The notes under the pieces are model-generated. The model was given only the letters and a program-made list of their open reading frames with translations. It searched no databases and had not been told where the DNA came from. Shown here one piece after another: positions 25,470 through 33,100 of a stretch of DNA of 64,000 nt (position 1 is the stretch's first letter; every line of letters starts with the position of its first letter). A program made the position numbers and the translations under genes. Source of the DNA: Paenibacillus sp. MAEPY2 (GTDB lineage: Bacteria; Bacillota; Bacilli; Paenibacillales; Paenibacillaceae); contig NZ_AWUK01000024.1 of the NCBI RefSeq assembly GCF_000499205.1, positions 55,357 through 119,356 on the forward strand, in the 5' to 3' direction.

Positions 25470-25500
25470 AATAAACGCCTCCTTGGCGGTGATTTTATAG

Positions 25501-25538
25501 AAAAAAGCTATAGCGGGGTATTATAACCGTCTATAGCT
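25501..25538 (-). terminator. intrinsic terminator between yviE and fliW
   Basis: On the minus strand AGCTATAG and CTATAGCT pair around a loop containing TTATAAT, followed directly by six Ts. It ends 16 bases before the fliW ribosome binding site, leaving no space for a new promoter. fliW transcription must therefore read through it or start within yviE. Confidence 0.75.
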
Positions 25539-25550
25539 CTACATTATATC

Positions 25551-26120
25551 TTATAATCCCATATCAATCGTGGGCGGAGTGTATTGTATAGAAGCATATT
25601 GCTGCACATAAATATCCAACTTACCACGTTGATATTCAATCTCTGGCTTATTCACGATGACATTCATCTCGGATTCCGCTGCTTCAAAGCGAATGTCTGG
25701 TGCTTGCGTAAACACACGTACATCCACATTATCAGAGGAAGCTGCCGTGCGTGTCTCCGGGAACGGTTTGGCTTGCCAATTCGTTCCTACAATATTGGCA
25801 ATGGTATTGCCTGGTTTGTGAATGGCTGCCATATCATTCCCTTGTTGCACACGTTCAGCCATGTTCTGCAGGAACAATTGCTGAATACCCGAATATATTC
25901 GGGCATTCATATCGATCATATTCCCACCATGATAAGCAGAAAAAGCCTTGGATTGATCCACATTCAGCTCTATTGCATGGCTTTGCACCGTTAATTTACT
26001 AGGCTTGGTATGGAGCTGAACCTCTGCCTTCGGCTGGCGAATCGAATACTGACCAATGTCCGCATCGATATGTAATAGCGTGGGCGTTGTCTGAATCTGA
26101 ACGATTGGAAGAGTATTCAC
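25551..26120 (-). CDS. YviE-like flagellar-operon protein (DUF6470)
   Basis: A 189-residue protein of the YviE/DUF6470 kind, encoded between flgL and fliW in Bacillus and relatives. Its role is unknown. It is beta-rich with alternating short hydrophobic strands and repeated I-x-I-x patterns (IVQIQTTPTLLHIDADIGQY, shortened here to VQIQTTPTLLHID). The central helical part is NMIDMNARIYSGIQQLF. There is no signal peptide or membrane segment. The start is GTG 26120, after GGGGAGA. Assignment rests on position and general pattern. Confidence 0.8.
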   Translation of the reverse strand: MNTLPIVQIQTTPTLLHIDADIGQYSIRQPKAEVQLHTKPSKLTVQSHAIELNVDQSKAFSAYHGGNMIDMNARIYSGIQQLFLQNMAERVQQGNDMAAIHKPGNTIANIVGTNWQAKPFPETRTAASSDNVDVRVFTQAPDIRFEAAESEMNVIVNKPEIEYQRGKLDIYVQQYASIQYTPPTIDMGL

Positions 26121-26136
26121 CAGAAAGTCTCCCCTT

Positions 26137-27057
26137 TTATCTCAGAAAATCAACCAATGACTGGGATATGATTTTAGCACCAGTGGAAAGCGATGCATTG
26201 TATATATTTTCTTGTATTTTGGACTTAATTGATAATTCAGCGTAATCTGCATCCTCAACCTTGGCTTGCAAATCTGTTAGGTTCACTTCAAGATCACTTA
26301 ATCTACCTTGCATGAGTTCCACACGATTGGTTTTCGCACCAATCTCCGCGCGGATCGCAAGCATCTTGTTTGTGCGAGTATCAATGTTTGTAAGCTGATT
26401 GGACAATTCCTTTTGATCTCCACTGGCAAGAGCCTGGCTAATGGTATTAAAGATTACAAAAAGATTATCAGTTTCCGTAGAGTCACCAAACACCTCATTA
26501 CCAGTTACGTTAATCGGTAGTTGGATACTCTCACCCACGATAAAATTAATTTTACCCGAATCAGTAACGACGGAAGCAGCATTCGTTGTATCGAACGAGC
26601 CGTCAGTACTGACAGGGAAATCATAAGGTTTCACATCATAGGTTTCACCATTGAATACATACTTCCCGTTCAACGTGCTGTTTGAAATATCAACAAGTTG
26701 TGCTTTTAACTGCTTCACTTCTTCATTGATGCTATCTAGTGCAGATTGCGGGTTAGTCCCCGTAGCTGCCTGTACCGTCAGTTCTCTCAACCGCTGAACC
26801 ACGCTGCCTGCTTGATCCATAACTGTATCATTAAAATCCAACCATGATACCGCGCTATCCACATTCTTTTGATACTGTTCATTGGATGAAAGTTCTGCAC
26901 GATAGCGAAGGGAGTACGTAATCCCTACCGGATCGTCAGAAGGTTTGTTGATCTTCCGTCCCGTTGCCAGTTGAGTTTGTGTACTATTCATCTGTTGTGC
27001 ATTCCGGTTCAGGTTAAGAATCAATTGCGAGCTCAACATATTATTTGTAATTCTCAT
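26137..27057 (-). CDS. flgL: flagellar hook-filament junction protein FlgL (HAP3)
   Basis: FlgL joins the hook-associated protein FlgK to the filament. The 306-residue product has flagellin-like ends: N-terminal MRITNNMLSSQLILNLN with ATGRKINKPSDDPVGI, and C-terminal LSIKSKIQENIYNASLSTGAKI. The centre is short. These junction proteins differ from flagellin by the KINKPSDDP variant of the D1 motif. It follows flgK by 24 bases, with AAAGGAG upstream of the ATG. Confidence 0.95.
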   Translation of the reverse strand: MRITNNMLSSQLILNLNRNAQQMNSTQTQLATGRKINKPSDDPVGITYSLRYRAELSSNEQYQKNVDSAVSWLDFNDTVMDQAGSVVQRLRELTVQAATGTNPQSALDSINEEVKQLKAQLVDISNSTLNGKYVFNGETYDVKPYDFPVSTDGSFDTTNAASVVTDSGKINFIVGESIQLPINVTGNEVFGDSTETDNLFVIFNTISQALASGDQKELSNQLTNIDTRTNKMLAIRAEIGAKTNRVELMQGRLSDLEVNLTDLQAKVEDADYAELSIKSKIQENIYNASLSTGAKIISQSLVDFLR

Positions 27058-27081
27058 CGTCTGCTATTTCACTCCTTTCTA

Positions 27082-28638
27082 TTATCTGCCTACTACGCCG
27101 GTAGAGTTAATTAATTTTTCGAGCAATTGGTCAAATGTGGTCATAAAACGTGCAGAAGCACTATAGGCATGCTGGAATTTGATCATATTAGCCATTTCTT
27201 CATCCAAGGAAACACCACTGACCGATTGACGGCGAGTGTCCACTTGTTCTACGAGAAATTCAGAATTGGACGTCTGACGTGCCGCTTCCTGAGATTGAAC
27301 ACCCAACTGTCCAACGATAGCACTAAACTGAGCACCAATCGTTGCATTCCGCAATCCATCAACAGATTTCATTGGAGTATCCTTCAAATTAGCCAGCAGA
27401 TTAGCCAGTGTATTGTTACCTTTAATCACCGTTTCTGCTCCTGAAGAATCCGTAGTGGTTCGGAGTGAGGTTGCAATTTTATTCGGGTCAGCCAAAATTT
27501 CGGCATTCAATGAAATATTGCCAGCTGTAATGGCTGTTCCACCACCCGCTGCTGTAAAGAAAGGTAATCCTGGCGAACTAGTTCCGTCCATACTATATCC
27601 GAGTTGATGCAAACCATTCAGACCCTTGACCGTAACCTTCAGATCAGTTGCCAGGGTACGTGCAGCCCCTGTATATGTCACCCCACCCAGAACAGTATTG
27701 TCTGGCAGGACTGAGCCTGCTGGAAGGGTGATCTCAATATCACCGTTGGCAAGCGTATTAGCTAAGTCATCCATTTGTTTCTGATAATCACTCACCAAAG
27801 TGTCTCTGGACTTAATCATGCCGTGAACCTCGCCGTTGGTGAGCGTGCCTGCTGTATACGCAGCATTCAGAAAAGCAGGATCTACCGCTACTTGTACCGC
27901 ACCGCCTGTAACGAGTGCCTGTCCATTCATCTGAACCTGGTATCCTTGCGGAGAATCCGTAACTGTAACGTTCATGATTTTGGACAGCTTGTCCGTCATC
28001 AGATCACGTTGGTCACGCAAATCGTTGGCATTGTCGCCAAGAGACTCAACTTTTACAATTGCACTATTAAGGTTCGCAATGTTACCGAGATAGCCCTGAA
28101 TTTCATTACCTTTCACAGCAATGTTACTGTCCAAATCCTGACTGAGCGCATCCAGTTGACGACTGATTTGGTTCATTGCATCTGTAAGTGCCAATGTCGT
28201 TTCTTTTACGATACGACGTGCAGTAACATCCTCTGGGTTCTTACTCAGGTCTGACCATGATTTGTAGAAATTATCCATAACGGTTCGAAAACCAGTGTTT
28301 GATGGTTCGTTTACAATAGCTTCAAGTTTCTCAAGTGTGTCTCGTTGAATAGACCAACTTCCAAAGTTGGTGTTTTCATTGCGGAATTGGTCGTCGAGAA
28401 ACTTCTCACGAACACGGGTAATAGAGTCAAACTCTACCCCTGTTCCTAATTGTCCCGGTGTTGTACTATGTAAAAATGCAAACGGCTCCATAGGAATAGA
28501 TGCCTGCATGTTTACCTTTTGCCGGGAGTACCCTTCGGTGTTGGCATTTGCCACGTTATGTCCTGTTGTGCTAAGCGCTGTTGTCTGTGTAAACAAGCTT
28601 CGTTTAGCCGTTTCGATTGAATGAAAAGTAGATGTCAC
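27082..28638 (-). CDS. flgK: flagellar hook-associated protein FlgK (HAP1)
   Basis: FlgK forms the first junction ring on the hook. The 518-residue product has the rod/hook N-terminal motif ALSTTGHNVANANTEGYSRQ (about 20-39), the family pattern with an extended FlgK middle. The C-terminal motif SLDEEMANMIKFQHAYSAS (about 470) is also present. The start is GTG 28638, after GGGGG. Transcribed between flgN and flgL, the order found in B. subtilis. Confidence 0.96.
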   Translation of the reverse strand: MTSTFHSIETAKRSLFTQTTALSTTGHNVANANTEGYSRQKVNMQASIPMEPFAFLHSTTPGQLGTGVEFDSITRVREKFLDDQFRNENTNFGSWSIQRDTLEKLEAIVNEPSNTGFRTVMDNFYKSWSDLSKNPEDVTARRIVKETTLALTDAMNQISRQLDALSQDLDSNIAVKGNEIQGYLGNIANLNSAIVKVESLGDNANDLRDQRDLMTDKLSKIMNVTVTDSPQGYQVQMNGQALVTGGAVQVAVDPAFLNAAYTAGTLTNGEVHGMIKSRDTLVSDYQKQMDDLANTLANGDIEITLPAGSVLPDNTVLGGVTYTGAARTLATDLKVTVKGLNGLHQLGYSMDGTSSPGLPFFTAAGGGTAITAGNISLNAEILADPNKIATSLRTTTDSSGAETVIKGNNTLANLLANLKDTPMKSVDGLRNATIGAQFSAIVGQLGVQSQEAARQTSNSEFLVEQVDTRRQSVSGVSLDEEMANMIKFQHAYSASARFMTTFDQLLEKLINSTGVVGR

Positions 28639-28657
28639 CTTGTTTCCCCCTAATTAA

Positions 28658-29161
28658 TCAGGCACGTGTATCAAAAAGACCAATTCGCCCTGGATTACCG
28701 TTCTTATCAGCAGGATGCTGATATGTGGCATCCTGTTCCGGCCGAGAAGCAAATATGTCCATTGAGAGATCAATAAACATCAATGATTGCTCGATCAGTT
28801 TTTGATTCAATTGATTAATTTCTTTCAATTCCATCAATGTTCCCGCTAGCTTCTTCTGGACTTCAAGTAATCGCTGTTTATCAGCCGGATCAAAGATCAG
28901 CTTGGAGATCTCTGTGATATTCAGGTTAAGCATCGATTTTATGCCCCGCTCCTGAAGCAGTTCATGAACTGCACTCAATCGTTCGCTCTCAAGTGGCTCC
29001 TGCTGTTTCATAAACTTGGATTCCTTATTCATTACAGCAATGAGTTGATCCACATCGTTTTTGACAATGACCTGTCTCTTGATCTCGCTGATTGCCAGCA
29101 TCTCGCGGTGACTTTGTTCCATTTGCTGCAAAACTGCAATTAATCTGTCCAGTGCTGCCAT
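28658..29161 (-). CDS. flgN: flagellar export chaperone FlgN
   Basis: FlgN-type chaperone for the hook-associated proteins FlgK and FlgL. The 167-residue product is almost wholly helical, with the family pattern LIAVLQQMEQSHREMLAISE in its first helix and KQVIVKNDVDQLI after it. The last 30 residues are disordered. Positioned directly between flgM and flgK, as yvyG is in B. subtilis. An AGGTG precedes the ATG at short distance. Confidence 0.9.
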   Translation of the reverse strand: MAALDRLIAVLQQMEQSHREMLAISEIKRQVIVKNDVDQLIAVMNKESKFMKQQEPLESERLSAVHELLQERGIKSMLNLNITEISKLIFDPADKQRLLEVQKKLAGTLMELKEINQLNQKLIEQSLMFIDLSMDIFASRPEQDATYQHPADKNGNPGRIGLFDTRA

Positions 29162-29172
29162 TACGTGATCAC

Positions 29173-29457
29173 CTATTCCTTATCAAAAGACTTAAAGTAC
29201 GGCATTAACTTGTCAGCAAGCTTGCTGCTGTCAACTTGGTAAGTTCCCGAACTTACCTGTTCTTTCAGTTCCTGTATCCGTTGTATACGTCCTGCGTCCT
29301 GTGTACGACCTTGTTCCTCAAGCATCTTCATCGCCTCCGGAGAAATGGATACCTCGTCCTTACGGCGGTTCTTTTTGGCATCAGCCTGCTGATTGGATTC
29401 AACGTTCCTCTGATATGAATTGATTGCACCAATTCTACTCGGTTCATTGATTTTCAT
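29173..29457 (-). CDS. flgM: anti-sigma-D factor FlgM
   Basis: FlgM holds the flagellar sigma factor SigD inactive until the hook is complete. The 94-residue product begins MKINEPSRIGAINSYQRN, the family N-terminal pattern. It has a disordered, charged middle (KKNRRKDEVSISPEAMKML) and the C-terminal sigma-binding helices ending in ADKLMPYF. ATG 29457 is preferred over an upstream ATG because it gives the conserved MKIN start. It has its own sigma-D-like promoter beyond the yvyF terminator, so it would be produced under the factor it inhibits. Confidence 0.92.
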   Translation of the reverse strand: MKINEPSRIGAINSYQRNVESNQQADAKKNRRKDEVSISPEAMKMLEEQGRTQDAGRIQRIQELKEQVSSGTYQVDSSKLADKLMPYFKSFDKE

Positions 29458-29526
29458 ACGTATTGCACTTCCTTCCACCTTAGGATTTTCCACATTATCT
29501 TTATGTTCTCGAACGATTAGGATAAT

Positions 29527-29581
29527 AAAAAAAACCGATAATCTTTAATAAGTTTATCGGTACGTTCCAAAACATTTGTTA
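29527..29581 (-). promoter_or_regulatory. overlapping yvyF terminator and flgM sigma-D-like promoter
   Basis: On the minus strand CCGATAA and TTATCGG pair and are followed by eight Ts (29527-29560), which terminates yvyF. The left arm also forms the -10 element ACCGATAA (29554-29561) of a sigma-D-like promoter whose -35 box TAAC lies at 29578-29581, 16 bases upstream. The same bases thus serve both signals. Confidence 0.65.
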
Positions 29582-29610
29582 TAGCAAAACTTGTATTTAA
29601 GCCCTCGTTC

Positions 29611-30018
29611 CTATAGATCCCGTAGTTTGTCGACAGCATTATAGGTTCGTCCGCCTATGCTGCCGTTATCCTTCTGACCTACTTCTCGAGCCGCTCCAGC
29701 CAAATCTTTCGTCAAACGATTCCGGCAAGAGTCGCACATATGGCCTTCACGAATCAGGGTTCCGCACACTTCACAAGGATACATCATATTGGGGGCGTTT
29801 TCGATGGAAATCCGTCCCTCACGAATGAACTTGGTAATATTTTTAATTGAAACTTCTGTTGCATCAGATAGTTCCTGTATGTTAGTGCCCTTGTTTTCGC
29901 GTAGATAATCCACACAAGTCTGGTATTCCAGTTCAATTTCCTTGATACAATTCGAGCATACATCCCGAAAATTCAATGCATATAATTTGCCACAGCGCGG
30001 ACAATTACCCAGATTCAT
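29611..30018 (-). CDS. yvyF: YvyF-like flagellar-operon zinc-ribbon protein
   Basis: A 135-residue protein of the family encoded just upstream of flgM in Bacilli (TIGR03826 type); its role is not established. Two zinc-ribbon-like Cys pairs are clear near the start (CPRC and CSNC) and two near the C-terminus (CEVC and CDSC). They flank a helical segment that looks like a winged helix (NIQELSDATEVSIKNITKFI), here cited in part as ELSDATEVSIKNITKF. A GAGGGG precedes the ATG. The usual neighbour comFC is displaced by the insertion of the large FN3 gene. Confidence 0.9.
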   Translation of the reverse strand: MNLGNCPRCGKLYALNFRDVCSNCIKEIELEYQTCVDYLRENKGTNIQELSDATEVSIKNITKFIREGRISIENAPNMMYPCEVCGTLIREGHMCDSCRNRLTKDLAGAAREVGQKDNGSIGGRTYNAVDKLRDL

Positions 30019-30113
30019 CGCTAAAACGCCCCTCTCAAACTTCCTCTTCCGAATGGATAATAACTATACATTACCTTATTTTCTCTCTTCAAGTCCATAG
30101 CCTCTTTGCGAAT

Positions 30114-30155
30114 AAAAAAGGGGTATAGGGTGCATGTATGCGCAACCTATACCCC
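30114..30155 (-). terminator. intrinsic terminator of the FN3-repeat gene
   Basis: On the minus strand GGGGTATAGG and CCTATACCCC pair perfectly around a 16-base loop, followed by six Ts. It starts 13 bases after the stop codon. Confidence 0.92.
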
Positions 30156-30167
30156 TGATTTACATCC

Positions 30168-33100
30168 TTAATTCAATGTTTTGATGCTTAATACAGAAGT
30201 CCATGCACTTACATTCTGATCATTCAATGCACGAATGCGATATTTATGAAGACTCGATGGAACCAAATCAGAATGAACAAAGGTTGTATCATTTATAGTC
30301 GCTACGATCTGGCCATCTGCTTCAATTTCATAAGAAGAAGCACCAATGACTGCATCCCATGTTAATAGAATACCAGTTCTGTCCGAGGTTCCTTTCAATA
30401 CTGGGGCGCTCAATTGTGTTGTTCCGTTGATCAAATCACTCCATGTTCCTACTCCTGCAGCATTCTTGGAACGGATGCGGAAAGTGTGCTCTGTGTTGGC
30501 TGCAAGGCCACTTTTCGTGTAGGCAACGCCAGTAACAGCAACAACTGTGCCGTCAATCTCCAGGTCATATCCCGTTGCTCCGGTTACTGCATTCCATTTC
30601 AAAGCTATTGCTACATTTGTTACCGTGTTTATAGTCAGTCCGCTAACGGAAGATGGGATTGTGCTTTGCGTCAAAATGGCTGTCCATGCACCCGTATTGG
30701 TGTCGGTCAGAGCACGTACGCGATATTTATGTGCTGTTCCTGCGAGCAAGATACTATGTGTGTACGAAGGTTCGTTCACTGTCGCCACTACCACGCCATC
30801 GGCTTCTACTTCATATTTCGTAGCGTCAGCGATTTCTGCCCACATCAGATTAATAGCCGTCTCTTCCGATGTCGCTTTTAATACAGGAGTGTTCAATTGC
30901 GTAGTTCCGCTGATCAAATCACTCCATGTTCCTACTCCTGCGGCATTTTTGGAACGGATGCGGAAGGTATGATCTGTATTTGCTGCAAGACCACTCTTCG
31001 TGTAGGCAACGCCAGTAACAGCAACAACTGTGCCGTCAATCTCCAAGTCATATCCCGTAGCTCCGGTTACCGCATTCCATTTCAAAGCTATTGCTGCATT
31101 TGTTACGGAGTTTACGGTAAGTCCAGTAACGGAAGCTGGGATTGTGCTTTGTGTCAAAATGGCTGTCCATGCACTTGTGTTGGTATTGGTCAAAGCACGT
31201 ACACGATATTTATGTGCTGTTCCTACAAGCAAGCCACTATGTGTGTACGAAGGTTCGTTCACTGTCGCCACTACCACGCCATCAGCCTCTACTTCATATT
31301 TTGTAGCGTCAGCGATTTCTGCCCATATCAGATTAATAGCCGTTTCTTCCGATGTCGCTTTCAACACTGGGGTGTTTAATTGTGTCGTTCCGTTGATCAA
31401 ATCACTCCATGTTCCTAATCCCGCAGCATTTTTGGAGCGAATGCGGAAGGTGTGGTCTGTATTTGCTGCAAGGCCACTTTTCGTGTAGGCAACGCCAGTA
31501 ACAGCGACAACTGTACCATCAATCTCCAAATCGTAACCTGTCGCTCCAGTTACTGCGTTCCATTTCAAAGCTATTGCTACATTTGTTACGGAGTTAACAG
31601 TCAGCCCAGTAACCGAAGCAGGCAATGTGCTTTGCGTCAAAATGGCTGTCCACGCACTTGTGTTGGCGTCTGTAAGAGCACGTACGCGATATTTATGTGC
31701 TGTTCCTGCGAGCAAGCTGTTGTGCTTATACGAAGGTTCGTTCACTGTCGCTACTACCGCTCCATCAGCTTCAACTTCATATTTCGTAGCGTCAGCGATT
31801 TCTGCCCATGTCAGATTAATAGCCGTTTCTTCCGATGTCGCTTTCAACACTGGGGTGTTCAATTGCGTAGTTCCGTTGATCAATTCACTCCATGTTCCTA
31901 CTCCCGCGGCATTCTTCGAGCGGATGCGGAAGGTATGATTTGTGTTTGCTGCAAGACCACTCTTTGTGTAGGCAGCAGCAGTAGTGGACACTAATGTGCC
32001 ATCAATCTCCAGATCGTAACCAGTTGCTCCAGTTACTGCGTTCCATTTTAGTGCAATCGCCACATTCGTTACCGAGCTAATAGTCAATCCACTAACGGAA
32101 GCAGGCAACGTGCTTTGTGTCAAAATGGCTGTCCACGCACTTGTATTGGTGTCGGTCAGAGCACGTACGCGATATTTATGTGCTGTTCCTGCCAGCAAGC
32201 TGCTGTGCGTGTACGAAGGTTCGTTCACTGTCGCTACTACTACTCCATCAGCTTCAACTTCATATTCCGTAGCGTCAGCAATTTCTGCCCATGTCAGGTT
32301 AATAGCCGTTTCTTCCGATGCAGCTTTCAATACTGGTGTGTTCAATTGCGTGGTTCCACTAATTAAATCACTCCATGTTCCTACGCCAGCAGCATTCTTG
32401 GAACGGATGCGGAAGGTGTGATCTGTATTTGCTGCGAGACCACTCTTCGTGTAGGCAACCCCAGTAACAGCGACAACTGTACCGTCGATCTCCATATCGT
32501 AACCAGTAGCTCCGGTGACTGCATTCCACTTCAATGCTATTGCTACATTCGTTACCGAGTTAATAGTCAGTCCGCTGACGGAAGCTGGAATTGTACTTTG
32601 CGTCAAAATGGCTGTCCATACACTTGTATTGGTATCGGTCAAAGCACGTACACGATATTTATGTGCTGTTCCTGCAAGTAAGCCGCTATGTGTGTATGAA
32701 GGTTCGTTCACTGTCGTCAATACCACGCCATCGGCTTCTACTTCATATTTCGTAGCGTCGGCGATTTCTGCCCACGTCAGGTTAATAGCCGTTTCTTCCG
32801 ACGTCGCTTTCAATACAGGAGTGTTCAATTGCGTGGTTCCGCTAATCAAATCACTCCATGTTCCTACTCCTGCGGCATTCTTGGAACGAATGCGGAAGGT
32901 GTGATCTGTGTTTGCTGTAAGACCACTTTTGTTGTATGCAGTAGCGGTAGTGGATACTACGGTCCCATCGATCTCCAGGTCATATCCCGTTGCTCCGGTT
33001 ACTGCATTCCATTTCAAACCTATTGTTACATTCGTTACGGAGTTAATAGTCAGTCCAGTAACAGAGGTAGGCAATGTGCTTTGCGTTAAAATGGCTGTCC

